Assembly: GCA_030160035.1 (NCBI GenBank)
Contig: BSNO01000001.1
Span: forward strand, 1,054,001 to 1,118,000
Reading direction: 5' to 3'
DNA: 64,000 bases
DNA from: Rhizobium albus
Lineage (GTDB): Bacteria; Pseudomonadota; Alphaproteobacteria; Rhizobiales; Rhizobiaceae
The notes beneath the pieces are model-generated. The model saw only the letters and a program-made list of their open reading frames with translations, had not been told where the DNA came from and searched no databases. Shown here in pieces: positions 36,347 through 45,025 of this stretch (the first letter of the stretch is position 1; every line of letters begins with the position of its first letter). The position numbers and the translations under genes were made by a program.

Positions 36347-39300
36347 CTGGCTCGTCTGTTCGTCTTCATCGGCAGCTTGATCGTCGTCGTCCTGTTTGCA
36401 GCGCTGATCGTTCCTCCCTTCGTCGATTGGAGCAACTATCGCGCTGAATTCGAGCGGGAGGCGAGCCGTATTCTTGGCCAGCGGGTCGTGGTTCACGGCA
36501 GCGCCGACGCCAGGCTTCTGCCGTTCCCGTCGGTCACCTTCAACGATGTGGAGGTGGGCGGATCGGCCGGCGAGGGCGTTCCTGCCGAAGACGCGATGAT
36601 GCGAATCGCGCGATTCTCGATGGATGCCGAACTGGCGCCTTTTCTCAGCGGGGAGGTGCGCATCTTCGACATGCGCATCGAAGACCCGCATCTGACGGTA
36701 CAGCTCGACGAGAATGGCGTCATCGACTGGGCGCAACGGACCGAACAGGCGCTGCCGACTGCCAACGTCGTCCTCGAGCGGGTCGCGATCACCAATGGCC
36801 ATTTGACCGTCCAAGATGGACAGAACGGGCGCGTGCATGAAATCGAGGATGTCCAGGCGACCGTCTCGGCGGATGCGCTGATCGGTCCCTGGCGCGTCAC
36901 CGGCACCGCCCGGCGGGGCGACGAGAGCGCTGCCTTCTCCATCACGACCGGATCCGTGAACGATCAGGGCACGATCCGCGTCACGACGCGGCTTTTGCCC
37001 GATCGCCATCCGATTTCGCTCGAGCTTGATGGCGATGCCCGTTTCGTGGACGGTCAGCCTCGATACGCCGGCAATTTCGTGGTGCAGATGCTACGCGCGC
37101 AGGCAACGGACGCCGTTTCACAGCCCGTGGCGGCGGAGCCTGCAGCGGCGGCGCTGCGCGGCAGCGGAAGGTTCGAGGCGGAGAGCGACCGGCTTCGCAT
37201 TCCCGATTATCGCCTTGAGGTCGGTGCTGCCACCGACCCTTACGTCGTCACCGGTGAAGCGACGCTCGATACCGGTCCCGAGCCTGAATTTCTCGTCATT
37301 GCGGACGGCCAGCAAATCGATGTCGACCGGATCGGCGATGCCGGTTCGGCAACGGGGGATGAGGCGGCCACTGACGGTCAAGCGACTGAAGCCGAAACCG
37401 ACGAGCCTGTGGTCGCGCTTTCAGCCGCCGAGCGGGTCGCCACTTTCCGCGACATCATCGCGCAAATTCCGATCCCCGATCTTCCGGGCAGCGTCAGTCT
37501 CAATCTGCCGGCGATCGTGGCGGGAGAGACCACGCTGCGGGATGTCAGCATCGAAGCGGCTCCCGATAATGGCGAAGCCTGGCGGGTCGATCGATTCCGC
37601 GCATCGCTGCCGGGCCGCACGCAGATCGAAGCGTCGGGTGACTTGGCTTTAGGTGAGGATTTTGGCTTTACCGGCGATCTCGTCGTGGCGTCGAGTCAGC
37701 CGAGCGGCCTTGCTTCATGGTTGCGCGGCTCCGTACCGCCGGCCATTCGCGGGCTCACCGCTGCCGGTTTCCAGGCCGCCGTGCAGCTGACAACGGGCTA
37801 TCAGCGCTTCGAGAACCTGGAACTTGCGATCGGTCCGGCGACCCTTCAGGGCCGCTTCGAGCGCGTGACGCAATCGGAAGTGCCGTCGCTCGCGGTCGAT
37901 CTTTCCGGCGACACGCTCGATCTCGACGCGCTTTCGGCGCTGGTCGGGCTGTTCGGCGATGGTGAGAGCCAGCCCGGCATCGCAGGGCATGATCTTGCGG
38001 CGCGATTCAGGGCGGAGAATTTCACGGCCGACGGGATCGCGATGTCCGATGTCGACACGGCATTTACCTATGGCAGCGGGCTGCTCGACATCGAGCGGTT
38101 GTCGGTTGGCGACATCGAAGGTGCTGCAATTTCCGCGGTCGGCGTTTTCTCCGATCTGCGCATCGAACCGCAGGGGCGGGCAGACATCCGCATTTCCTCC
38201 GAGAATCCGGCTGCGGCGCTGGCTCTGGCCGAGCGCCGGTTGCGGGGCGTGATCGACCTGTCGCATTTCCGGCAGAACGCCGCGCTTTTCCGCGAGACGG
38301 ATCTGACTGTCGAACTGACGCTCGGCTCGGCGCGCGATGCACCGCGTCAGAACGGCAGCAGCGGTTATTCGCTCGATATCGAAGGCATGAGCGGCGGCAG
38401 CACCATCGCCGCCAGCGTGTCGAGTGATGTTTCTACAGTCGGCGCTGATGTTCCGCTCGATCTGACGTTCGAGGCAGAGCATCCGCGCTCCGATCATCTT
38501 CTGGCGCAGATCGGATTGCCGGTTCTGCCCTTCGATGTCGGCGGGCCGATGCGCATTGACGGTACCGTGGACGGGGTTCTTTCCAACAGCGCTTCGGTCG
38601 CGGCGACGCTTGCCAGCCCGGGATTATCCCTGCGGGTCGATGGCGCCGCGTCGTTTGCGCAATCACGCCTCACGGCCGGCGAGCTGGATGTCGTGCTCGC
38701 CGCTGAGGACCTCGATCCTTATCTGCTGCTGACGGGGCTCGGACTGCCGGGTTTCGGCAGCGGTCTGCCCGCCGATCTCACTGCCAGCGTCACGGTCGAG
38801 AACGATCTCTGGAGGATCGAGCGGCTGGAAGGGCAGATTGCGGATAATCCGTTGTCGGCCGACTTGACCGTCAGCCGTGACGAAGATGTCCGCATCGACG
38901 GATCGCTGGACATCGGTTTGCTCGATCTGCCCTGGCTCGCCGAAGCGCTGGCAGGCGCTCCGCTTCGTGCCGGCGATACCGGAGTGTGGTCCGATCGAGA
39001 GTTGCTGCAGACCTCACCCTATCCGTTCGTCCTGGATATTGCCGTCACGGCTGATGCGGCGGAACTGGGTCACGCCGAACCTGCCCAGACGCTCTCGACG
39101 CGGCTTGGCTATCAGGACGGCACGCTGATGCTGTCCCAGACCGAAGGCGAATGGCTGGGCGGACGCATCTCGGGGGATACGGCTTTCGGTGTCGCCGACG
39201 ATACGGGCGTCGTGCGGCTGCAGGCGCAGCTGGTCGACGCCGATATCGTGCGGATCTTCGCCGACCAGCCCGAACTCGAGAACCTGTCCGGCCGGGCAGG

Positions 39301-40270
39301 GATCGCCATCGCACTCGATGGCACCGGCAAAAGTCCGCAGGCGGTGGTTGGAGCACTGAACGGATCGGCGACACTGCAGCTCGACGACCTCCGCATCGAC
39401 GGCCTCGATCAGCAGGCTTTCACTGCCATTCTTGCGGGTGCAGATGCGCAAGGCTTTATCATCGACGAGGCGACCGTCACGGATCTGGCCGCCGAGGCGC
39501 TGGATGCAGGCGCTTTCACCTCGAGCAGGCTGGCATTGCCGATCAATGTGGCCGGCGGCGTTGCTCGCGCCTCCAGCATCGTGATGCAGGGCGAGGGCGC
39601 TTCCTTATCGGGTGACGGTGCAGTCGATCTTCGCACCATGGCGCTGAACGCCACTTTCGATCTTGCTTTCGAGGCCGGAGACGAAGCGATGCCCGGCGCA
39701 TTGCCGGCCGTTGACGTCGCCGTGCGCGGCACTTTGGAGGCGCCGGAGGTTTCGCTGACGGCGATCGACCTCGCCAATTTCCTGTCGTTGCGTGCCTATG
39801 AGCGTGAGCGACGCCGGGTCGAACGGGTGCAGGCGGCCGTGCTAGAAAAACAGAGGCTGCGCCGCGAAGCAGCGCTTCTGCGTGCCGATATCGCCGCACG
39901 GGCCACGGAGCGGGAAGAGCGCGCTGCAGCCGAAGCCGAGCGGTTGGCGCGGGAAGCGGAACGGCAGGCGGAGGAAGCGGCACGGCGTGCAGCCGAGGCG
40001 CAGGCAGCGGAAGATGCGCTGCGCGATTTTCCGCCGCCGGAGGTGCCGCTACCGGCTGCGCCACCCTTCCAGATACCCCCGAGCGATGTGCCGGGCGAAC
40101 AGCCGGCGCTCGAAGGCTGGGATCAGCCGTTCGACGAGCAAAGCTTCGACGGCCAGGCGATCAATCCGCCACTGCCTGGCGACGTGCCCGCCAATGGCTT
40201 GCCTACCGGACCCGCTCCAGCACCTGATTTCCAGACGCTTCCCGGGGTCGATCTCAACGCTGTCGAATGA
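36347..40270 (+). CDS. Giant AsmA family membrane-anchored protein, apparent CTG start
   Basis: A 1307-residue AsmA-like protein. AsmA proteins are inner-membrane-anchored periplasmic bridges thought to move phospholipids or tune outer-membrane assembly. The N-terminus has a membrane helix and the AsmA signature DWSNYRAEFEREASRILGQR, VVVHGSADARLLPFPSVTFN. The C-terminal AsmA_2-like region (about residues 990-1160) is followed by an Arg/Glu/Ala coiled coil (about 1165-1225) and a Pro-rich tail. Upstream of the in-frame TTG at 36377 there is no ATG, GTG or TTG before a stop. A CTG at 36347, nine bases after AAGGAG, gives the expected L/M-A-R-L-F-V start. Confidence 0.85.
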   Translation: MARLFVFIGSLIVVVLFAALIVPPFVDWSNYRAEFEREASRILGQRVVVHGSADARLLPFPSVTFNDVEVGGSAGEGVPAEDAMMRIARFSMDAELAPFLSGEVRIFDMRIEDPHLTVQLDENGVIDWAQRTEQALPTANVVLERVAITNGHLTVQDGQNGRVHEIEDVQATVSADALIGPWRVTGTARRGDESAAFSITTGSVNDQGTIRVTTRLLPDRHPISLELDGDARFVDGQPRYAGNFVVQMLRAQATDAVSQPVAAEPAAAALRGSGRFEAESDRLRIPDYRLEVGAATDPYVVTGEATLDTGPEPEFLVIADGQQIDVDRIGDAGSATGDEAATDGQATEAETDEPVVALSAAERVATFRDIIAQIPIPDLPGSVSLNLPAIVAGETTLRDVSIEAAPDNGEAWRVDRFRASLPGRTQIEASGDLALGEDFGFTGDLVVASSQPSGLASWLRGSVPPAIRGLTAAGFQAAVQLTTGYQRFENLELAIGPATLQGRFERVTQSEVPSLAVDLSGDTLDLDALSALVGLFGDGESQPGIAGHDLAARFRAENFTADGIAMSDVDTAFTYGSGLLDIERLSVGDIEGAAISAVGVFSDLRIEPQGRADIRISSENPAAALALAERRLRGVIDLSHFRQNAALFRETDLTVELTLGSARDAPRQNGSSGYSLDIEGMSGGSTIAASVSSDVSTVGADVPLDLTFEAEHPRSDHLLAQIGLPVLPFDVGGPMRIDGTVDGVLSNSASVAATLASPGLSLRVDGAASFAQSRLTAGELDVVLAAEDLDPYLLLTGLGLPGFGSGLPADLTASVTVENDLWRIERLEGQIADNPLSADLTVSRDEDVRIDGSLDIGLLDLPWLAEALAGAPLRAGDTGVWSDRELLQTSPYPFVLDIAVTADAAELGHAEPAQTLSTRLGYQDGTLMLSQTEGEWLGGRISGDTAFGVADDTGVVRLQAQLVDADIVRIFADQPELENLSGRAGIAIALDGTGKSPQAVVGALNGSATLQLDDLRIDGLDQQAFTAILAGADAQGFIIDEATVTDLAAEALDAGAFTSSRLALPINVAGGVARASSIVMQGEGASLSGDGAVDLRTMALNATFDLAFEAGDEAMPGALPAVDVAVRGTLEAPEVSLTAIDLANFLSLRAYERERRRVERVQAAVLEKQRLRREAALLRADIAARATEREERAAAEAERLAREAERQAEEAARRAAEAQAAEDALRDFPPPEVPLPAAPPFQIPPSDVPGEQPALEGWDQPFDEQSFDGQAINPPLPGDVPANGLPTGPAPAPDFQTLPGVDLNAVE

Positions 40271-40278
40271 TCAACGGA

Positions 40279-40497
40279 TCAGTGGCCGGCGGAGGCTTTG
40301 AGCGCAGCCAATACGTGAAGCCGGATTGCGGAGGATAGATTGCAGTCCGGCGCCCGTTCCGCGTCGATCTCGCCGATCAAAGCCGCGATCGGCAATTCGC
40401 GTGCTTTGGCGAGTGCCTGGAGCTCCGTCCAGAACGCGTCTTCCAGTGAAAATGAGGTGCGGTGGCCGCTCAGCGAAACCGAATGCTTACGGATCAT
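40279..40497 (-). CDS. Ribbon-helix-helix domain protein
   Basis: A 72-residue protein with a ribbon-helix-helix pattern: VSLSGHRTSFSLEDAFWTEL as strand and first helix, then LAKARELPIAALIGEIDAER. This is the RHH_4 type, which in alphaproteobacteria commonly sits beside DUF4169 and SspB. It is likely a small DNA-binding protein or adaptor, with no proven target. It is the last gene of the sspB operon, converging on asmA 8 bp away. Confidence 0.85.
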   Translation of the reverse strand: MIRKHSVSLSGHRTSFSLEDAFWTELQALAKARELPIAALIGEIDAERAPDCNLSSAIRLHVLAALKASAGH

Positions 40498-40533
40498 GCC
40501 GTCACACCCGCAGCGGAACGAGAAGCGGGTGCG

Positions 40534-40743
40534 TCAGTTTCCATCGTCCGGCTTGACCGGCTCTGGCGTTTCACGGCGGCCGGCCTCCAAGCGTCTGTCG
40601 ACGAGCGTGTTCAGCGCTGATGTCGCCTGCTTTTCGCTTTTCGTGCGACCGAAGGTGATGCGGTTTTGAGCCGCGCGGCTTTCGTCCTCTGCCCGTTTGC
40701 GGCGCTTTCGAGCCTGGCGCAGATTGACGATATCGCCGGACAT
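40534..40743 (-). CDS. DUF4169 family protein
   Basis: A 69-residue, arginine/lysine-rich protein starting MSGDIVNLRQARKRRKRAED and continuing QNRITFGRTKSEKQ. The NLRQARK...A.NR..FGR.K pattern is that of DUF4169, a small alphaproteobacterial family of unknown role. I chose the ATG at 40743, since a longer frame would add 31 residues unlike the family. It is 7 bp after sspB and 36 bp before the RHH gene, so the three form one operon. Confidence 0.85.
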   Translation of the reverse strand: MSGDIVNLRQARKRRKRAEDESRAAQNRITFGRTKSEKQATSALNTLVDRRLEAGRRETPEPVKPDDGN

Positions 40744-40750
40744 CGTCGGC

Positions 40751-41296
40751 TCAGTTCTTCTTGCGAAAAGCGTCGAGCGACACGACGTCGGCGCCGGACT
40801 TCTTGCCGCCCTTTGGCTTGTCGTCGTCGCCTTCACCGGATGCTGCCGGCGCGTCGTCGAGCGGGCCTTCCATCAGCGAAGCGACAGGGTCCAGCATCTC
40901 GTCTGAGTCCTCGTCGCCAACGAGCGAGACTTCGCCGGGTGCGCTGTCGAACTCGAGCTCGAAATTGACAGAGGGATCATAGAACCCGCGCACGGCCGAG
41001 AACGGGATCACGAGCTTTTCAGGCGTATCGGAGAAGGACAGGCCGATCTCGAACAGTGTCTCGGTGACTTTCAGATCCCAGAACTGGTGCTGGATGACGA
41101 TCGTCATCTGGTCCTGGTACTTCTTGCGCAACGCCGGCGAAATGCGCACGCCCGGAGCGTTCGTCATGAAGGTGATGAAGAAATGGTGCTCGCCGGGCAG
41201 CGAGCCCGTTGCGGCGCATTCCGATAGCACTTTGCGGATCACGCCGCGAAGCGCGTCCTGCGCAAGAATGTCGTAGCGGATGTGGTCCTGCACCAT
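40751..41296 (-). CDS. sspB: SspB-like ClpXP adaptor protein
   Basis: SspB tethers ssrA-tagged substrates to ClpX to speed their degradation. The 181-residue protein has the alpha-type SspB start MVQDHIRYDILAQDALRGVI, RKVL. It continues HHFFITFMTNAPGVRISPAL, QMTIVIQHQFWDLKVTETLF and IPFSAVRGFYDPSVNFELEF. The C-terminal part is an acidic and lysine-rich tail, expected to bind ClpX. The tmRNA gene that encodes the ssrA tag begins about 80 bp upstream on the same strand, so the tag maker and tag reader are neighbours here. Confidence 0.93.
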   Translation of the reverse strand: MVQDHIRYDILAQDALRGVIRKVLSECAATGSLPGEHHFFITFMTNAPGVRISPALRKKYQDQMTIVIQHQFWDLKVTETLFEIGLSFSDTPEKLVIPFSAVRGFYDPSVNFELEFDSAPGEVSLVGDEDSDEMLDPVASLMEGPLDDAPAASGEGDDDKPKGGKKSGADVVSLDAFRKKN

Positions 41297-41374
41297 GGGG
41301 CCATTTCTTTCTTATTCGCTGTTTCGGCCGACCGTGCGAGTCGGCATGCGACGTCTATAGACCAAATCATTGAG

Positions 41375-41711
41375 AAGGTGGAGGCTTCTGTTGCCAGGTG
41401 CCTCCGGACCCCGCCTAGCCGAGCATACCGACTAGGGCTTGAATTGAAACTGTCGCGCTGCCCTTAGGCGGCGAGACGAGCTTCTGCATAGTTGTCGTTT
41501 GCAACTACAAGTTTGACCCGATAACGGTGGTATCATGCCGGGCAAAAAGTCGATCTTTACACTCCCGTCGATCCTATTTCGCCCCCATCATCAACCGGCC
41601 TGGCATGCGCGCATGCAACCGTCGGTTCATGGTGGAGGCGCCGGGTACCGCCCCCGGGTCCGAAGAGCTTATTACACCGCCCGTTTATTGCCATAGTCGC
41701 CTTGCGACGAC
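41375..41711 (-). ncRNA. ssrA: Two-piece (circularly permuted) tmRNA, ssrA
   Basis: Transfer-messenger RNA rescues stalled ribosomes and adds a degradation tag. Reading the minus strand, the acceptor piece comes first and ends GCGCCTCCACCA (3' end at 41630). A spacer follows. The coding piece then starts GGGGGCGAAATAGGATCGAC (5' end at 41586). GGGGGCG pairs fully with CGCCTCC to form the acceptor stem, with one G-T pair. The tag frame (41502 down to 41464) encodes ANDNYAEARLAA followed by TAA. This permuted order is the alphaproteobacterial form. The outer 5' and 3' ends are approximate. Confidence 0.92.
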
Positions 41712-41717
41712 AGTCGA

Positions 41718-41746
41718 GATATAGGGTTTCCGCCGCTCGATTGAAA
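41718..41746 (-). promoter_or_regulatory. Candidate promoter of tmRNA
   Basis: On the minus strand, TTTCAA (41746-41741) is separated by 17 bases from TATATC (41723-41718). This would start transcription near 41711, just before the acceptor piece. The -10 is good and the -35 is weak. Confidence 0.45.
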
Positions 41747-41867
41747 GAGGGAATGCGGATCGATCCCGGCAGATCGCACGTGACGCGCTCGTGAAAAGGC
41801 GTGTGATGCGCGTTGCGCGAAGAGATGGCATCCATGATCCAGGATTTCGTCGTGGATGGATGTCGTG

Positions 41868-42326
41868 ATGAAACGTCGCATGCTGCTTGCTGTATTGACC
41901 GTCGGTGCCTTGTGGCCGTTGATGCCGAAGGCGCAGGCAGAGAAGGCCGATCGCTGGTTTACCGGCCTGGTCAACGGTGTCGCGGTCGGCGGCTATGACC
42001 CCGTCGCCTATTTTACCGAAGGCCGGCCCCGGCGCGGCGATCCGGCGATTGCACTCACGCATGAGGGCGCTGTCTTCCACTTCGCGACTGTCGAAAATCG
42101 GCAGGCATTTAGCGCCGATCCGGATCGCTATGCGCCACAGTTCGGGGGGTATTGCGCCTACGCGGTGGCCGAAGGCTACACCGCCAAGGGCGAGCCCGAA
42201 ATCTGGGACATCGTCGACGGTCGGCTCTATCTCAATTACAGCCGCGGCGTTCAGCGGACCTGGCAGAGCGATATCCCCGGCTATGTGCGTTCGGCGCAGA
42301 CCAACTGGCCGAGGCTTTCGAAGTAG
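41868..42326 (+). CDS. Exported YHS domain-containing protein
   Basis: A 152-residue protein with a signal peptide (MKRRMLLAVLTVGALWPLMPKAQA). Its YHS-type domain reads GVAVGGYDPVAYFTEGRPRR, GAVFHFATVENRQAFSADPD and RYAPQFGGYCAYAVAEGYTA. YHS domains often occur in metal-linked or redox proteins; exported stand-alone copies like this are widespread in alphaproteobacteria and functionally undefined. An ATG 12 bases earlier (41856) is an alternative start. It stands alone, divergent from tmRNA and 95 bp before thyA. Confidence 0.85.
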   Translation: MKRRMLLAVLTVGALWPLMPKAQAEKADRWFTGLVNGVAVGGYDPVAYFTEGRPRRGDPAIALTHEGAVFHFATVENRQAFSADPDRYAPQFGGYCAYAVAEGYTAKGEPEIWDIVDGRLYLNYSRGVQRTWQSDIPGYVRSAQTNWPRLSK

Positions 42327-42421
42327 TTTTGCTTTCCTGTTGATGGCATCGCGCGAATTCGTGCGTTCACGGCGCTGAGCTTCTATAGTCGGCGCCCGAC
42401 AAGCGACCTGCGGTGAGTGGC

Positions 42422-43216
42422 ATGAAGCAGTATCAGGATCTTCTCGAGCACGTGCTGGAGACCGGCGTCGATCGCATGGATCGCACCGGAACAGGAACGC
42501 GTGCCGTGTTTGGCTACCAGATGCGCTACGATCTGGCCGCAGGCTTCCCGCTGCTGACGACCAAGAAGCTGCATCTGAAATCGATCGTCCATGAGCTGCT
42601 CTGGTTTCTCAAGGGCGATACCAACATCGCTTATCTGAAGGACAACGGCGTTTCGATTTGGGATGCCTGGGCGGACGCGAACGGCGATCTTGGCCCGGTG
42701 TATGGCTATCAGTGGCGCTCCTGGCCGAAGCCCGATGGCGGGCATGTCGATCAGATCGCCAACGTCATTCACCAGATCAAGACGAACCCCAATTCCCGCC
42801 GCTTGATCGTCTCGGCCTGGAATCCGGCGCTGGTCGACGAAATGGCCCTTCCGCCCTGTCACTGCCTGTTCCAGTTCTACGTGGCGGAGGGCAGACTGTC
42901 CTGTCAGCTCTACCAGCGCTCCGGCGATATCTTCCTCGGCGTGCCGTTCAACATCGCTTCCTATGCGCTGTTGACGATGATGATCGCGCAGGTCTGCGGG
43001 CTCGAGCCCGGCGACTTCGTTCACACGCTCGGCGACGCGCATCTTTATTCGGATCATTTCGAGCAGGCGCGCGAGCAGTTGCAGCGGGCGCCGCGGACAT
43101 TGCCGAAGATGGAGCTCAATCCGAGCGTCGATGATGTCTTCGCCTTCACCTTCGACGATTTCACGCTGTCGGGCTACGATCCACATCCGCACATCCGCGC
43201 AAAGGTCGCCGTGTGA
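42422..43216 (+). CDS. thyA: Thymidylate synthase
   Basis: ThyA methylates dUMP to dTMP using methylene-tetrahydrofolate. The 264 residues match the standard length. The catalytic Cys146 sits in [12 protein letters not shown], with the dUMP-binding stretch [18 protein letters not shown] and the C-terminal end [14 protein letters not shown] chose the ATG at 42422, which reproduces the classic MKQYQDLL start, over a GTG nine bases earlier. Its stop overlaps the GTG start of the dihydrofolate reductase gene (GTGA), coupling the two enzymes of the thymidylate cycle. Confidence 0.97.
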   Translation: MKQYQDLLEHVLETGVDRMDRTGTGTRAVFGYQMRYDLAAGFPLLTTKKLHLKSIVHELLWFLKGDTNIAYLKDNGVSIWDAWADANGDLGPVYGYQWRSWPKPDGGHVDQIANVIHQIKTNPNSRRLIVSAWNPALVDEMALPPCHCLFQFYVAEGRLSCQLYQRSGDIFLGVPFNIASYALLTMMIAQVCGLEPGDFVHTLGDAHLYSDHFEQAREQLQRAPRTLPKMELNPSVDDVFAFTFDDFTLSGYDPHPHIRAKVAV

Positions 43217-43731
43217 CCGATCCCATCGTTTCCATCATCGTGGCCGTGGCTTCAAATGGCATCATCGGCCGTTCTGGCGAGATGCCCTGGCGTTTGTCGA
43301 CAGATCTCAAGCGGTTCAAGTCGCTGACGATGGCAAAGCCGATCATCATGGGTCGGCGCACCTATCAATCTATCGGACACGCGCTGCCGGGCCGCACCAA
43401 CATCGTGCTCACGCGCGACGATGTTTTCCATGCGGACGGCGTGACCCGCGCGGGCGACATTCGGGAGGCTCTGCGCCTCGCGCGCCAGGCTGCGCATGCC
43501 GATCGTGTCGACGAGATCTTTATCATCGGCGGCGGTGAGATTTACGAGCAAGCACTGCCCTTTGTGGATCAGCTGCATGTAACCCATGTGGAGGCGATGC
43601 CGGAGGGCGACACGCATTTTCCGCCGATCGATGCGGACGACTGGGAGTGCCTGGAAGAGGTCTCCGTTCCCGTCGGTCCGTCGGACTCAGAACCGACGCG
43701 CTATGCGGTGTACCGTCGCAAGCAGCGCTAG
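43213..43731 (+). CDS. folA: Dihydrofolate reductase
   Basis: DHFR regenerates tetrahydrofolate from the dihydrofolate made by ThyA. The 172-residue protein shows [29 protein letters not shown], the NADPH-binding [20 protein letters not shown] and [20 protein letters not shown]. It starts at a GTG that overlaps the thyA stop by four bases. It is a normal chromosomal trimethoprim-target enzyme. The 163-bp gap that follows separates it from hflK and contains one inverted repeat. Confidence 0.96.
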   Translation: MTDPIVSIIVAVASNGIIGRSGEMPWRLSTDLKRFKSLTMAKPIIMGRRTYQSIGHALPGRTNIVLTRDDVFHADGVTRAGDIREALRLARQAAHADRVDEIFIIGGGEIYEQALPFVDQLHVTHVEAMPEGDTHFPPIDADDWECLEEVSVPVGPSDSEPTRYAVYRRKQR

Positions 43732-43806
43732 ACACTGCGCTTGGCGGCCGAAATCGTCCGTCGCTCCTGGCGCGCTGCGTTGAAAGCACGGCCAGTCACA
43801 CCTATA

Positions 43807-43837
43807 ACGCATTTGAGACATAACGATAAAAATGCGT
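43807..43837. repeat. 8-bp inverted repeat upstream of hflK
   Basis: ACGCATTT (43807-43814) and AAATGCGT (43830-43837) are perfect reverse complements separated by 15 A-rich bases, 58 bp before hflK. It could be an operator or the stem ending the thyA-folA message. No T run follows. Confidence 0.4.
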
Positions 43838-43894
43838 GTTCCGGCGCGTGGTTCCCAACAGCCGGCACGACGCTTCCAACAGAATGAGGACTGA

Positions 43895-45025
43895 ATGCCC
43901 TGGAGTAATCAGAATGGCGGCGGCGGCCCTTGGGGCGGCGGCGGTGGAGGAGGAGGCAACAACCAGGGCCCATGGGGTCAGGGGCCTCAACGTCCTAATG
44001 GTGGGGGCGGCGGTGGCGGCAATCGTCCGCCAGACCTCGAAGAAATTATTCGGCGTGGCCAGGATCGACTGAAGAACGCGATCCCGGGTGGCGGCGGGCC
44101 AAGCCCAGCCCTGTTCGGTCTGATCGGCGTCGGTCTTGTTGCGCTGTGGCTGTTCCAGTCGATCTATACAGTTCAGCCGGATGAGCGCGGTATCGAGCTT
44201 CGCTTCGGCGCTCCCAAGGACGAATTGTCCATGCCCGGCCTGCACTTCCATTTCTGGCCTTTCGAAACGGTTGAGCGCGCCACGATCGTCGAGCGCCAGA
44301 TCAATGTGGGCGGCGGCGATCAGGCCAACAGCACGCAGGGCCTGATGCTGACGGGCGACCAGAACATCGTCGATGTCCAGTTCTCGGTTCTCTATTCCGT
44401 GACCGACCCCGCGGCCTATCTCTTCAACCTGCAGCGCCCGGAAGAAACCCTGCGCCAGGTTGCCGAAAGCGCCATGCGTGAGATCGTCGGTCGCCGTCCT
44501 GCGCAGGACGTTTTCCGTGACAATCGTGAAGCGATTGCCATGGAAGTTACCGACGTCATTCAGGTCACCATGGACCGTTACGGCTCCGGCATGTCCGTCA
44601 ACACCGTATCGATCGAAGATGCCGCGCCGCCGCGTGAAGTGGCCGATGCGTTCGATGAAGTGCAGCGTGCCGAGCAGGACGAAGATCGCTTCGTCGAAGA
44701 AGCCAACCAGTACGCCAACCAGCAGCTCGGACAGGCGCGCGGTCAAGCCGCCCAGGTCCGCGAAGAGGCCGCTGCCTATCGCGATCAGGTCGTGAACGCC
44801 GCAGAAGGTGAGGCGCAGCGCTTCGTTTCGATCTACAACGAATACGCTACGGCACCGGAAGTGACGCGCAAGCGCATGTTCCTCGAAACGATGGAAAACG
44901 TGTTCCGCGATTCCAACAAGTTCATCGTCGAGCAGACGGGTGGGCAGGGTGTGGTTCCCTATCTGCCATTGCCTGAGGTCAATCGGCAGGCGCAGCAATC
45001 GCAAAATCAGGGAGGGAACCAGTAA
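43895..45025 (+). CDS. hflK: HflK subunit of the HflKC membrane complex
   Basis: HflK and HflC form a large periplasm-facing SPFH cage that surrounds and controls the FtsH protease in the inner membrane. The 376-residue protein starts with a Gly/Asn-rich cytosolic leader (MPWSNQNGGGGPWGGGGGGG), then one membrane span (about residues 70-88), then the SPFH domain (YTVQPDERGIELRFGAPKDE). A coiled-coil with AQVREEAAAYRDQVVNAAEG follows. GAGGACTG precedes the ATG. Its TAA shares one base with the hflC ATG. Confidence 0.96.
   Translation: MPWSNQNGGGGPWGGGGGGGGNNQGPWGQGPQRPNGGGGGGGNRPPDLEEIIRRGQDRLKNAIPGGGGPSPALFGLIGVGLVALWLFQSIYTVQPDERGIELRFGAPKDELSMPGLHFHFWPFETVERATIVERQINVGGGDQANSTQGLMLTGDQNIVDVQFSVLYSVTDPAAYLFNLQRPEETLRQVAESAMREIVGRRPAQDVFRDNREAIAMEVTDVIQVTMDRYGSGMSVNTVSIEDAAPPREVADAFDEVQRAEQDEDRFVEEANQYANQQLGQARGQAAQVREEAAAYRDQVVNAAEGEAQRFVSIYNEYATAPEVTRKRMFLETMENVFRDSNKFIVEQTGGQGVVPYLPLPEVNRQAQQSQNQGGNQ

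Noticed and set aside
36377-40270. TTG at 36377 as the asmA start
   Set aside because: It would begin inside the membrane anchor and leave the AAGGAG site 40 bases away. The CTG at 36347 fits spacing and family sequence better.
41327-41345. Small stem GCCGAC/GTCGGC between tmRNA and sspB
   Set aside because: Only six pairs with no T run on the minus strand. It is too weak to call as a tmRNA terminator.
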